33,465 nucleotides of DNA from an uncultured Dorea sp. (GTDB lineage: Bacteria; Bacillota; Clostridia; Lachnospirales; Lachnospiraceae). Both the position numbers and the translations under genes were made by a program. This document shows positions 15,706 through 24,430 of this stretch, piece by piece. Within the stretch, counting starts at the first letter, position 1; every line of letters begins with the position of its first letter. The notes beneath the pieces were generated by a model, which ran no database searches, had not been told where the DNA came from, and worked only from the letters and a program-made list of their open reading frames with translations. The DNA is taken from NCBI GenBank assembly GCA_910579925.1, contig CAJTVY010000041.1, positions 1 through 33,465 on the forward strand, in the 5' to 3' direction.

Positions 15706-16053
15706 ATGAAGTATTCCGAGTCATTGAAGAAGAATGGGGATTTCCGGAATGTTTATGGAAGAGGAACATCCTGTGCGAACAGGTATCTGGTGATGTATAT
15801 ATTAGAGAATGGATATGACAGGAACCGGTTGGGTATATCTGTAAGTAAGAAAGTAGGAAATAGTATTGTAAGGCACAGACTGACCAGATTGATCAGAGAA
15901 AGCTACAGACTGCACGAGGAAAGATACAGGTGCGGACTGGATATTGTTGTGATAGCCAGGACAGGAGCAAAAGACAGGAATTATCATGAAATTAACAGGG
16001 CCATGCTTCATCTGGGACGTCTTCATGCCATTCTGGATAAGGAGGACGTATGA
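15706..16053 (+). CDS. rnpA: ribonuclease P protein component
   Basis: The 115-residue basic protein assists the RNase P RNA in cutting 5' leaders from pre-tRNA. It has the N-terminal MKYSESLKKNGDFRNVYGRG and the family signature region around GNSIVRHRLTRLIRESYR. AGGAG lies 9 nt before the ATG. Its last bases overlap the yidD start (ATGA), so the two are probably translationally coupled. Confidence 0.96.
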   Translation: MKYSESLKKNGDFRNVYGRGTSCANRYLVMYILENGYDRNRLGISVSKKVGNSIVRHRLTRLIRESYRLHEERYRCGLDIVVIARTGAKDRNYHEINRAMLHLGRLHAILDKEDV

Positions 16054-16265
16054 TGAAGCGTATTCTGTTAGGATGTATTAGATTTTATCGGAAGCATCTT
16101 TCTGCTCTGAAGGGGTATTCCTCCTGTATCTATTATCCTACCTGTTCTCAGTATGCGATTGAGGCGATTGAGAAGTATGGTGCGTTTAAGGGAACAGCGT
16201 TAGCAGTGTGGAGGATCCTGCGCTGTAATCCGTTTGCCCGGGGAGGATTTGACCCTGTGCCTTGA
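16050..16265 (+). CDS. yidD: membrane protein insertion efficiency factor YidD
   Basis: The 71-residue protein contains the YidD signature YYPTCSQYAIEAIEKYG and ends with RCNPFARGGFDPVP. It is thought to sit at the inner face of the membrane and aid YidC-dependent insertion. GGAGG precedes two adjacent ATG codons (16050 and 16053), and either may be used. It overlaps rnpA by 4 nt and lies 115 bp ahead of yidC. Confidence 0.96.
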   Translation: MMKRILLGCIRFYRKHLSALKGYSSCIYYPTCSQYAIEAIEKYGAFKGTALAVWRILRCNPFARGGFDPVP

Positions 16266-16380
16266 GAGATTTTTTAAGTTATATGTGAATGATGGAGAAA
16301 ATATTTGTTTATTTTAGGAAGACTATAACCTGTCCTTATGAGGAATAGGGTAAAAAATAGAATACATTGGAGGAATGAGT

Positions 16381-17448
16381 ATGACATTTAGTTTATTATC
16401 AGCAGCTAACTGGCCGATTATAGGTCAGATTTGCTGGTTACTGGGTAAAGTTATGAACTTTATCTATACAATATTGGATAATGTGCTTCCAAGTGATAAT
16501 GGTCTGGTGGGATTATCCATTATTTTTTATACGATTTTCGTATATACATTGATGTTACCTATGACCGTCAGCCAGCAGAGAATGCAGAAGTTATCTGCTG
16601 TGACGAATCCAGAAGTACAGGCAATTCAGAAGAAATATAAGAATAAAAAAGACCAGGCGTCTATGATGAAACAACAGGAGGAGATTCAGCAGGTATACGA
16701 CAAGTATGGAACTTCTATGATGGGAGGCTGTCTTCCGCTTCTGATTCAGATGCCGCTGCTTCTGGCTCTGTATCCGGTTATCTACGATATGCAGACGTAT
16801 GTTCCGGCAATTAAGGATGCGCCGGCAAGTGTGAATCAGTTTCTTACAATCCCGGATATGACGGTTTCACCGATCACGATGATTAAGAACAGCGGTTCCT
16901 ATGGCATGGCTCCTGCCGTCATTATTATCACAGCCATCCTGATTCCGGTACTGTCAGGACTTACGCAATATTTAAGCGTTAAGATATCACAGGCGATTTC
17001 CGGTACGCAGATGGATAAGGATAATCCGATGGCCAGTACCATGAACACCATGAATGTTACAATGCCTTTATTCTCTGTATTTATGGTATTTTCACTTCCG
17101 ACGGGTATTGGAATTTACTGGGTATTGAGCGCCGTGGTCAGAATTATTCAGCAGGTGATTATTAATAAACATCTGGCTAAGATTTCTGTGGAGGAACTGG
17201 TAGAGAAGAATAAGGAAAAAGCTGCAAAGAAGCGTGAGAAACGCAGCGAGAGGGCAGAGAAGATCAACACTATGGCGCAGACGAATACGAGAAGTATTAA
17301 AGATTCCGCCAATAGGAATGTTTCGGGAATGAGTGAGAAGGAAAGAGAAAAGAAAATAGAGCAGGCAAAATCACATGCTGAGAATGCCAGGGAAGGAAGC
17401 CTTGCGGCAAAGGCGAATATGGTTAAAAAATTCAATGAAAATAATTAG
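16381..17448 (+). CDS. yidC: membrane protein insertase YidC
   Basis: This Oxa1-type insertase places proteins in the cytoplasmic membrane alone or with SecYEG. The 355-residue protein has five hydrophobic segments (first near residue 10, last near 240) and the conserved groove segment LPMTVSQQRMQKLS with its Arg. The cytoplasmic loop MGGCLPLLIQMPLL and a long Lys/Glu-rich C-terminal tail follow. No lipobox is seen at the N-terminus. ATG at 16381 is preferred over 16375 because GGAGG then has a 7-nt spacing. Jag follows 12 nt later. Confidence 0.95.
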   Translation: MTFSLLSAANWPIIGQICWLLGKVMNFIYTILDNVLPSDNGLVGLSIIFYTIFVYTLMLPMTVSQQRMQKLSAVTNPEVQAIQKKYKNKKDQASMMKQQEEIQQVYDKYGTSMMGGCLPLLIQMPLLLALYPVIYDMQTYVPAIKDAPASVNQFLTIPDMTVSPITMIKNSGSYGMAPAVIIITAILIPVLSGLTQYLSVKISQAISGTQMDKDNPMASTMNTMNVTMPLFSVFMVFSLPTGIGIYWVLSAVVRIIQQVIINKHLAKISVEELVEKNKEKAAKKREKRSERAEKINTMAQTNTRSIKDSANRNVSGMSEKEREKKIEQAKSHAENAREGSLAAKANMVKKFNENN

Positions 17449-17460
17449 GGGGCGTTATTC

Positions 17461-18357
17461 GTGGAATTTATTACAGTTACAGCAAAGACTCTGGATGATG
17501 CAATCACGGAAGCATTAGTTCAGTTAGGAGTGACGAGTGATCAGTTAGATTATCAGATAATTGAAAAAGGAAGTGCCGGATTCCTTGGTATCGGTATGAA
17601 GCAGGCGGTAATTAAAGCGCGAAGGAAAGAGGAAGTGAAGGAAGAAGAGCCTGAGATTGAATTGCCGAAGGTAGATATTTCTCTGGTAAAGGAGCCTGTG
17701 AAGAAAGAAGCCAGAAAGGAATACAAGAGAGAGAAAGAAGGAACCAGGAAGGAGTGCGGCAGGAAAGAAGATTCAAAGAAGGATCACGGGAAGAAAGATT
17801 ATGTGAAAAAAGAGCCAAAGAAGAAATCAGCCGCAAAAGAGCAGCCTGTAACGGATATATCGGAGAGAAAAGAGGAGCCTCTTGCAAAAGTAGAGGATTG
17901 TACAATAGAAGCATGTGAGAAGTTTGTACGCGACGTATTGACAGCAATGGATATGGCGGATGTAAAGATTACTTCTGTGATAGATGAAGAGGGAGCTCTT
18001 TCTATAGATATGGAAGGAAGCAATATGGGGATATTGATTGGAAAGAGGGGACAGACTCTGGATTCTCTTCAGTATCTGACAAACAGAGTTGCCAATAAGA
18101 TGCAGGAAGGGTATGTGCGTGTGAAGCTTGACACCGAGGATTACCGCAGAAGAAGGAAAGAGACTCTTGAGAATCTTGCCAGGAACATAGCCAGTAAGGT
18201 GAAGAGAAGCAGAAGGACTGTGCCGTTAGAGCCGATGAATCCCTATGAGAGAAGAATCATTCATTCTGCATTACAGTCGGATCCGGCGGTTTCCACACAT
18301 AGCGAGGGTGAAGAGCCTTATAGAAGAGTAGTTGTTACTTTGGTTCGTAATAGATAG
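17461..18357 (+). CDS. jag: RNA-binding protein Jag/KhpB (EloR)
   Basis: The 298-residue protein has the Jag N-terminal domain (about 1-55, with GSAGFLGIGMKQA). A long Lys/Glu-rich linker (about 58-140) follows, then a KH domain with GILIGKRGQTLDSLQYL near residue 195. The C-terminal R3H domain ends near HSEGEEPYRRVVV. It binds RNA with KhpA and influences cell elongation in Firmicutes. The start is GTG with AGGGGG upstream. It is the last gene before a terminator that separates it from mnmE. Confidence 0.94.
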   Translation: MEFITVTAKTLDDAITEALVQLGVTSDQLDYQIIEKGSAGFLGIGMKQAVIKARRKEEVKEEEPEIELPKVDISLVKEPVKKEARKEYKREKEGTRKECGRKEDSKKDHGKKDYVKKEPKKKSAAKEQPVTDISERKEEPLAKVEDCTIEACEKFVRDVLTAMDMADVKITSVIDEEGALSIDMEGSNMGILIGKRGQTLDSLQYLTNRVANKMQEGYVRVKLDTEDYRRRRKETLENLARNIASKVKRSRRTVPLEPMNPYERRIIHSALQSDPAVSTHSEGEEPYRRVVVTLVRNR

Positions 18358-18368
18358 AACGAGAAAAG

Positions 18369-18397
18369 ATAGGGGTGTAAAGAACCCCTATTTTTTA
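18369..18397 (+). terminator. terminator between jag and mnmE
   Basis: ATAGGGGT (18369-18376) pairs with ACCCCTAT (18384-18391), a 7-nt loop lies between, and the T-run begins at 18391. It sits between the jag stop and the mnmE ribosome site, so mnmE depends on readthrough or on an unseen promoter inside jag. Confidence 0.78.
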
Positions 18398-18412
18398 TAC
18401 CAGGAGGGAATG

Positions 18413-19843
18413 ATGGAAGGTTTGCATAATACTACGATCGCCGCAATTTCTACGGCCATGAGTGATGCTGGAATTGGAATCGTGAGAATGAGCGGTCCGG
18501 ATGCGTTTGCTATTGCAGACAGGGTATATAAGGGAAAGAGGGATAAGAAACTTTCCGATCAGCAGACGCACACGATTCACTATGGGTATGTGGTGGACAA
18601 GGAACGTATGATTGATGAAGTTCTGGTCATGTTAATGAAGGGACCTCACAGCTATACCGGAGAGGACACGGTAGAGATTGACTGTCATGGAGGAGTATAT
18701 GTTGTTAAAAGGATTCTGGAATTATTGATCGAGAGGGGGGCAAGGCCGGCTGAACCAGGAGAATTTACAAAAAGAGCCTTTCTAAATGGAAAACTGGATC
18801 TGTCACAGGCAGAGGCGGTGGGAGATCTGATATCTTCCCGTAATCAATATGCACTTGAAAGTTCATTGAATCATTTAAAAGGAAATATAAAGAATAAAAT
18901 ATCTGAACTGAGAAGTGAAATCATTTACCATACAGCATTTATAGAGTCAGCGTTGGATGATCCTGAACATATTAATGTGGACGGTTACGGCGAAAAACTG
19001 CGGAAATGCGTGGATGGACTGATGAAGCAGATTCGTGATCTGATAGAAACCTATGATAATGGAAGGATGATAAGAGAAGGGATACGAACCGTGATACTGG
19101 GAAAGCCAAACGCAGGAAAATCTTCGCTTTTAAATGCTCTTTTGGGAGAAGAGAGAGCAATCGTTACGGAGATTGCGGGAACGACCAGAGATATACTGGA
19201 GGAGCATATTAATTTAAAAGGAATATCTCTTAATGTGATTGATACTGCAGGAATCCGGGATACAGAAGATGTGGTGGAAAAAATTGGCGTAGAACGCGCA
19301 AGGGATTATGCAGAACGGGCAGATCTGATTCTTTATGTAATTGATGCGTCAATGCCTCTGGATGATAATGATCGGAAGATTTTACAGATTATACAAAAGA
19401 AAAAGAGTGTGATATTGTTAAATAAATCAGATCTTGATGTGGTAGTACAAGAGGAAGATGTGAAAAATGAATATTTTGCAAGTAATCTTTCAGAATATAA
19501 GGAAGAATACTTAGAAGACTTTCATATTCCGGTGATTAGTGTCTCTGTAAAGGAAAATAAGGGAATATATGTTCTGAAAAGCACTTTAAACCATTTATTT
19601 TATGCAGGAAATCTTTCATTTAATGATGAGATTTGTATCACAAATATTCGTCATAAGACAGCTCTTCAAGATGCGTTTTCGGCTTTGGAGAGGGTGATGG
19701 AGAGTATAGATTCTGGTATGCCGGAAGATTTTTATTCTATTGATCTGTTAGATGCCTATGAGTCTCTTGGAAGTATTACCGGAGAATCGGTCGGCGAGGA
19801 TCTGGTGAATGAGATATTTTGTAAATTCTGTATGGGTAAATAG
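18413..19843 (+). CDS. mnmE: tRNA uridine-5-carboxymethylaminomethyl modification GTPase MnmE
   Basis: With MnmG, MnmE modifies the wobble uridine of several tRNAs. The 476-residue protein has the folate-binding N-terminus (TIAAISTAMSDAGIGIVRMSG). Its central G domain carries GKPNAGKSS, AGTTRDI, DTAGIRDTED and NKSD, and it ends in the family tail CMGK, whose Cys is functionally important. ATG at 18413 is preferred because GGAGG lies 5 nt upstream; the ATG at 18410 is too close to the ribosome site. Longer in-frame starts overlap jag and do not match the family. Confidence 0.96.
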   Translation: MEGLHNTTIAAISTAMSDAGIGIVRMSGPDAFAIADRVYKGKRDKKLSDQQTHTIHYGYVVDKERMIDEVLVMLMKGPHSYTGEDTVEIDCHGGVYVVKRILELLIERGARPAEPGEFTKRAFLNGKLDLSQAEAVGDLISSRNQYALESSLNHLKGNIKNKISELRSEIIYHTAFIESALDDPEHINVDGYGEKLRKCVDGLMKQIRDLIETYDNGRMIREGIRTVILGKPNAGKSSLLNALLGEERAIVTEIAGTTRDILEEHINLKGISLNVIDTAGIRDTEDVVEKIGVERARDYAERADLILYVIDASMPLDDNDRKILQIIQKKKSVILLNKSDLDVVVQEEDVKNEYFASNLSEYKEEYLEDFHIPVISVSVKENKGIYVLKSTLNHLFYAGNLSFNDEICITNIRHKTALQDAFSALERVMESIDSGMPEDFYSIDLLDAYESLGSITGESVGEDLVNEIFCKFCMGK

Positions 19844-19896
19844 AATTTGAATTGTATAAATCATAAAAGGAGCAGAAGAGGGGAGGGAATCGGTAA

Positions 19897-21804
19897 ATGA
19901 AATATTCAGAAAATTCTATCTGGATGAATGAGGATGGATATGATGTGGTTGTGATCGGTGCAGGACATGCCGGATGTGAGGCTGCGCTTGCGACAGCAAG
20001 ACTCGGATTTCGTACCATTGTATTTACGGTAAGCGTGGATAGTATTGCTCTTATGCCATGTAATCCTAATATCGGGGGGAGTTCGAAAGGGCATCTGGTC
20101 AGAGAAGTAGATGCTCTTGGAGGAGAGATGGGAAAGGTCATTGACCGGACTTTCATTCAGTCAAAAATGCTTAATAAATCGAAGGGGCCGGCAGTTCATT
20201 CGCTTCGTGCACAGGCTGATAAAGCAAACTATAGCCGTACTATGCGGCAGGTTCTGGAGAACCAGGAGAATCTGGATCTTAAGCAGATGGAAGTTGTCAG
20301 GATATTGACAGAAGAAGGAAGAGTGACGGGAGTACAGACTTTTTCGGGAACAATTTATCCCTGTAAAGCGGTCGTTTTATGTACAGGTACATATCTTCGC
20401 GCCCGTTGTATCTATGGCGAGGTAAGCAGTTATACAGGGCCGAATGGATTGCAGGCGGCGAATTACCTTACAGATTCGCTGAAAGAACTTGGAATTCAGA
20501 TGTGCCGCTTTAAAACTGGGACGCCGGCAAGAATTGATAGGAACAGTGTAGATTTTAGTAAGATGGAGGAGCAGTTGGGAGATGAAAGGGTAGTGCCCTT
20601 TTCTTTTACCACAGATCCTGATGAAGTTCAGATTGATCAAGCGTCCTGCTGGCTGACTTATACTAATAAGAAGACCCATGATATTATTCGCAGGAATCTG
20701 GACCGTTCTCCTTTGTTTTCGGGAATGATAGAGGGAACAGGGCCTAGATATTGTCCTTCTATTGAAGATAAGGTTGTAAAATTTGCAGATAAGGACAGAC
20801 ACCAGGTGTTTATAGAGCCGGAAGGTCTGGAAACCAATGAGATGTATATAGGAGGAATGTCTAGTTCTCTTCCGGAAGACGTTCAATATGCAATGTATCG
20901 GACCGTACCAGGTCTGGAGAATGTGAAGATTGTAAGAAATGCATATGCTATTGAATATGACTGTATTGATGCAAGACAGCTGAAGCCGTCTCTGGAATTT
21001 CGTTCTATTGAAGGATTGTTCAGCGGCGGACAGTTTAATGGAAGTTCTGGATATGAGGAAGCGGCCGCTCAAGGACTGATGGCAGGAATTAATGCGGCAA
21101 GGAAACTGCAGGGGAAGGAGGCTGTTATATTAGACCGGTCGACGGCTTATATCGGAGTTCTGATTGACGATCTGGTGACGAAGGAGAGTCATGAGCCATA
21201 TCGGATGATGACTTCCAGGGCAGAATACAGGTTGTTGCTGCGTCAGGATAATGCAGATCAAAGACTGACAAAGGTAGGATATAATATCGGGCTTATTTCG
21301 GAAGAAAGATATCAGAAACTTTTGGAGAAAGAAGAGTGGATACGATCTGAGATTGACAGGGTGACACATACGAATGTAGGGACGTCAGAGAAAGTTCAGA
21401 GTCTGTTAAAAGGTTATGGAAGCACGCCTTTGGTATCTGGTTCATCTCTTGCCGAGTTAATTCGTCGTCCTGAATTATCTTATGAGCTGCTTAGTGAGAT
21501 TGACCTGAATCGGCCTGTCATTCCAGAGGAGTTAAGGAAAGATGTGATAGACCAGGTAGATATATTTATTAAGTATGAGGGATATATCAACAGACAGAAA
21601 AGACAGGTTGAGCAGTTTAAAAAATTAGAAAATAAGAAGATACCGGAGAATATTAATTATGATCTGATTAAAAGTCTTAGGATAGAGGCAGTTCAGAAAT
21701 TGAAAGAATATCGGCCGGTTTCAGTAGGACAGGCTTCGAGAATATCAGGAGTATCGCCTGCAGATATATCGGTTCTGCTGGTTTATATGGCAAATGAGAA
21801 GTAA
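19897..21804 (+). CDS. mnmG: tRNA uridine-5-carboxymethylaminomethyl modification enzyme MnmG (GidA)
   Basis: MnmG is the FAD-dependent partner of MnmE. The 635-residue protein has the dinucleotide-binding motif VVVIGAGHAGCEAA near residue 16 and the GGSSKGHLVREVDALGGEMG region. The conserved GTYLRARCIYGE and the C-terminal helical domain that binds MnmE are also visible. Usual length is about 625-635. GGGAGGG lies about 10 nt before the ATG. It sits 53 bp after mnmE, and rsmG follows. Confidence 0.97.
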   Translation: MKYSENSIWMNEDGYDVVVIGAGHAGCEAALATARLGFRTIVFTVSVDSIALMPCNPNIGGSSKGHLVREVDALGGEMGKVIDRTFIQSKMLNKSKGPAVHSLRAQADKANYSRTMRQVLENQENLDLKQMEVVRILTEEGRVTGVQTFSGTIYPCKAVVLCTGTYLRARCIYGEVSSYTGPNGLQAANYLTDSLKELGIQMCRFKTGTPARIDRNSVDFSKMEEQLGDERVVPFSFTTDPDEVQIDQASCWLTYTNKKTHDIIRRNLDRSPLFSGMIEGTGPRYCPSIEDKVVKFADKDRHQVFIEPEGLETNEMYIGGMSSSLPEDVQYAMYRTVPGLENVKIVRNAYAIEYDCIDARQLKPSLEFRSIEGLFSGGQFNGSSGYEEAAAQGLMAGINAARKLQGKEAVILDRSTAYIGVLIDDLVTKESHEPYRMMTSRAEYRLLLRQDNADQRLTKVGYNIGLISEERYQKLLEKEEWIRSEIDRVTHTNVGTSEKVQSLLKGYGSTPLVSGSSLAELIRRPELSYELLSEIDLNRPVIPEELRKDVIDQVDIFIKYEGYINRQKRQVEQFKKLENKKIPENINYDLIKSLRIEAVQKLKEYRPVSVGQASRISGVSPADISVLLVYMANEK

Positions 21805-21842
21805 GGTTTCGAATCGTTTTAGGTAGATTGTGTGGTGTATTT

Positions 21843-22556
21843 ATGGATAATATGATAAAAAAAAAATTGCAGGAAATTAATGTTGAATTGGATGAGAGGC
21901 AGTTAAAACAGTTTTATAAATTTTACGAGATGCTTGTCGAGTGGAATAAGGTGATGAATCTTACAGGTATTACAGAGTTTGATGAAATTGTGGAAAAACA
22001 TTTTGTAGACAGTCTTTCTATTGTGAAAATTCTTGATCTGGGTAGTGTGAATAAGATTCTTGATGTAGGCACAGGCGCTGGCTTTCCAGGAGTTCCATTG
22101 AAAATTGCATTCCCGGATAAAGAGGTGGTATTATTAGATTCCTTGAATAAAAGAATCAGATTTTTGGATCATGTAATTGAGGAGTTAGATCTTACGGATA
22201 TTCATGCGATTCATGGAAGAGCAGAGGATTTTGCGAGAAAAGAAAATTATAGGGAGCAGTTCGAATTGTGTGTATCCAGAGCTGTTGCTAATCTTTCGAC
22301 ATTGGCGGAGTATTGTCTTCCGTATGTGAAAATAGGTGGCGTATTTATATCCTATAAATCGGGAAATGTTGACGAGGAAGTATCAGAATCTGAGAAGGCT
22401 GTGGAGATGTTAGGAGGACGAATAGAAGAGGTTATAAAATTTCAGCTTCCGGGAACAGATATTAACAGATCGTTTGTAAAAGTAAAAAAGGTGAAAGGTA
22501 CGAGTAAGAAGTATCCGCGTAAATCTGGAATTCCTGCAAAGGAGCCGATCAGATAG
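21843..22556 (+). CDS. rsmG: 16S rRNA (guanine527-N7)-methyltransferase RsmG (GidB)
   Basis: RsmG methylates G527 of 16S rRNA using S-adenosylmethionine. The 237-residue protein shows KVMNLTGITEFDEIVEKHF, the SAM-binding loop ILDVGTGAGFPGVPLKI and the following acidic strand end VVLLDS. The ATG at 21843 is chosen; a TTG at 21828 would add five residues and has no clearly better ribosome site. Its stop codon lies at the foot of the shared terminator hairpin. Confidence 0.95.
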   Translation: MDNMIKKKLQEINVELDERQLKQFYKFYEMLVEWNKVMNLTGITEFDEIVEKHFVDSLSIVKILDLGSVNKILDVGTGAGFPGVPLKIAFPDKEVVLLDSLNKRIRFLDHVIEELDLTDIHAIHGRAEDFARKENYREQFELCVSRAVANLSTLAEYCLPYVKIGGVFISYKSGNVDEEVSESEKAVEMLGGRIEEVIKFQLPGTDINRSFVKVKKVKGTSKKYPRKSGIPAKEPIR

Positions 22557-22595
22557 AAAGGAGTCGGGAAATATTTTATTTCCCGGCTCCTTTCT
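22555..22595. terminator. shared hairpin terminator between rsmG and the hydrolase-like gene
   Basis: Positions 22555-22572 and 22578-22595 pair over 18 bp with one mismatch (core GAAAGGAG-CGGGAAAT). The stop codons of both convergent genes lie at the two feet of the stem. U-tracts are short on both sides. Confidence 0.8.
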
Positions 22596-23553
22596 AAAAT
22601 TCATCTTCTAAAAAAATTCTGACTTTATCCATAAATTCAAAGGGCTTTTCTAATTGAGGAAGCTGTCTTGTTTCACTTATGGTTTCAATCTCTATTGAGG
22701 GCATAATATCACGATATATGTCTGCATTTTCAATATTATTTTCTGTTTCACCGCCTATAATAAAGTAAATGCTGTTCGTCATTGTTTTTAAACAGTGCTT
22801 TAGATTGATTGTAGTATAGTGTCCGTAGATACTGGCTAACAGATATTTAGAACCAGTTTCCATGTGGGCCGTTTCATAATAAGTGCTGATTAAATCATGA
22901 TCAATGAAGTTGGAGTTGTAAAAATAGTGTTCGCTAAAAAGTCTGTCTGTTTTTTTTCTTCCGGTAAGCATATTGTATATAAAAGTACCGATGACCGGAA
23001 GCTGCAATATACTGATAAAAAATTTACTACGTTTATCAGGAATTTTTGCAAGTTTATGTATGTCAGGCGGATTAACAAGTATTAGTTTACGAATGGCTGA
23101 ATGATTATTGTGGCAGGCTGCAATAGCAAACGCACCTGATTCCCCAGTTGCAAGAATATCTGTTTCTTCTCCAATGATCTGTTTGATAAAATCATTAATT
23201 AATTGTACATAAAGATAATTAGTATATGTAATATTAGGTTTATCAGATCTTCCGCAGCCTAAAAGGTCAACACGGTAAACAGTATTTGTTTTAGCAAGAT
23301 CCTTTAAAACTTTATTCCATTCATGACCAGAACTATAGGTGTCTAAATCATGAAGTAAGAGAAGAGGATGACCAGATCCTACTTTTTTATAATAAATCTT
23401 ACCAAATTTCCAATTATAATAAGAACCGGATGTGTTGGATAATAAATTGTCCATAGTAGCATAAAAGTAAATGCACTTATTGATTATATGAATTATGAGT
23501 GTAATAAAGCTTGCTAATGAGGTAATACTTATTGTTTTCTTTTTCCAATTCAT
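22594..23553 (-). CDS. membrane-anchored alpha/beta-hydrolase-fold protein, degenerate active site
   Basis: The 319-residue protein has an N-terminal membrane helix (about 7-30) followed by an alpha/beta hydrolase fold: LLLLHDLD strand and oxyanion region, VDLLGCGRSDKP, and nucleophile elbow ATGESGAF with Ser139. In the C-terminal motif where active enzymes have G-H-x-P-x-x-E-x-P, this one reads RQLPQLEKP, so Gln297 replaces the catalytic His. The acid position is also altered (GGETEN). It may be a pseudoenzyme or use a shifted triad. ATG at 23553 is chosen because GGAAGG precedes it; an ATG 18 nt upstream overlaps that site. It lies between rsmG and the parS region. Confidence 0.8.
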   Translation of the reverse strand: MNWKKKTISITSLASFITLIIHIINKCIYFYATMDNLLSNTSGSYYNWKFGKIYYKKVGSGHPLLLLHDLDTYSSGHEWNKVLKDLAKTNTVYRVDLLGCGRSDKPNITYTNYLYVQLINDFIKQIIGEETDILATGESGAFAIAACHNNHSAIRKLILVNPPDIHKLAKIPDKRSKFFISILQLPVIGTFIYNMLTGRKKTDRLFSEHYFYNSNFIDHDLISTYYETAHMETGSKYLLASIYGHYTTINLKHCLKTMTNSIYFIIGGETENNIENADIYRDIMPSIEIETISETRQLPQLEKPFEFMDKVRIFLEDEF

Positions 23554-23597
23554 GTATACACTTCCTTCCATATAAGATAAAAATATCTTTTGATTTA

Positions 23598-23682
23598 TTA
23601 TACTATAGAATCAGATTGAAGTAAATGTTTCACGTGAAACTTTAAATTTGATTTTGTGGAGTGAAAATAGATTGTTTTTTTG
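23598..23682 (+). repeat. direct repeat A carrying parS1
   Basis: This block resembles 23912-23998. TTATACT, then AGAATCAGATT, GAAGTAAATG, the parS core and GGAGTGAAAATA occur in the same order with point changes. It suggests local duplication of a parS-bearing segment. Confidence 0.7.
23626..23641. other. parS: parS site 1 (one mismatch)
   Basis: TGTTTCACGTGAAACT matches the ParB-binding site TGTTTCACGTGAAACA at 15 of 16 positions. The site lies 70 bp upstream of the hydrolase-like gene. Confidence 0.88.
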
Positions 23683-23911
23683 CTAAATATTTAGTTTTGA
23701 TAATATAGTAAGGACTTGGACTCTTAATATTTTCTATTGTATAGGTAGTAGACTTATATACATGATAAAATGAACTCTTTATCTCATAACTCTGTATAAT
23801 ATGTGGGTTTATAAAAGTGAAGAAATTTAATATTAAAACATAAATTGAAACTGCGACAACGTTTATAAATCAAGGGTTGTAGTGCTTTTTATTATAGTGT
23901 CAAAGACCAGA

Positions 23912-23998
23912 TTATACTGATAGAATCAGATTAAAGTAAATGTTTCACGTGAAACATTTATCTTAATCTGATTCTATGGAGTGTAAATATATTGCTTT
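23912..23998 (+). repeat. direct repeat B carrying parS2
   Basis: This is the second copy of the block at 23598-23682. Positions 23921-23976 also form a 56-bp palindrome centred on parS: TAGAATCAGATTAA on the left mirrors TTAATCTGATTCTA on the right, with 2 mismatched positions per arm. Confidence 0.75.
23941..23956. other. parS: parS site 2 (perfect)
   Basis: TGTTTCACGTGAAACA is an exact match to the ParB nucleation site used by Firmicute Spo0J/ParB. It is the centre of a 56-bp palindrome. Confidence 0.96.
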
Positions 23999-24077
23999 TT
24001 ACATATGATCGTGATTAATAAGGTTGCTGATGTGATGATACATTTACATTTCGATAAATAACTTGCCTGGATTTCCA

Positions 24078-24196
24078 GATGCAGCGCTGGCTTCACTCAA
24101 CGATCAGGTTATAAGAAAATTCTCCCGTAAGTGGGTCCTTCCTTGTGACAATAGTCACCGAATTGCCTTGTTCAGTCGCCTTACAGACCGGAAATG
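24078..24196 (+). repeat. left arm of a ~115-bp inverted repeat pair
   Basis: The complement of 24747-24860 aligns along its whole length with this segment. Shared blocks include CGATCA, CTCCCG, GGGTCC and TCCTTGTGACAA. Many point changes show the copies are old. Confidence 0.7.
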
Positions 24197-24198
24197 CA

Positions 24199-24346
24199 TT
24201 CTGTGTTATCTGTATCCAAACCTTCTTTCTATCCGCCCATTTGCTGCGTTGGATTTATGATTGTAGCTACCGCTGTGCCGTCTAAAATCTGCCTTTTTGA
24301 TGAACGAAAATACTGCGGAGTTTTGCCAGATATAATTTTTGGTTGA
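24199..24346 (+). mobile_element. degenerate copy of the 155-bp TIR element
   Basis: It aligns in the same orientation as 30405-30559: CAAACCTT, GCGTTGG, GCCGTCT and GGAGTTTTGC occur in the same order with scattered changes. Its right end runs directly into an opposite-orientation partial copy. Confidence 0.55.
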
Positions 24347-24430
24347 TAAGACGGCTGAATAAGGCATAGAGGGAACTACGCAGATTAAGGTCAACGCAGT
24401 TCGATGGAAAGTCGGATTGGGAGGTTTGTT
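24345..24430 (-). mobile_element. partial inverted copy of the TIR element with transposase-like coding trace
   Basis: On the plus strand it reads GATAAGACGGCTGAA and continues in parallel with the minus strand of the 30405 element. The translated trace includes EGTTQIKVNA, beside VDATLIEANA in the other copy. Both resemble the D-G-T-x-I-x-A-N-A segment of IS1182-type transposases, which is an inference from a short motif. An in-frame stop is present. Confidence 0.5.

Noticed and set aside
20377..21072. 231-codon open frame antisense to mnmG
   Set aside because: mnmG is certain on the other strand, and the antisense product shows no family motif.
23881..23912. Possible insertion-sequence end (GTGTCAAAGACC)
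   Set aside because: The motif is short, no matching opposite end was found, and the match is from memory only.
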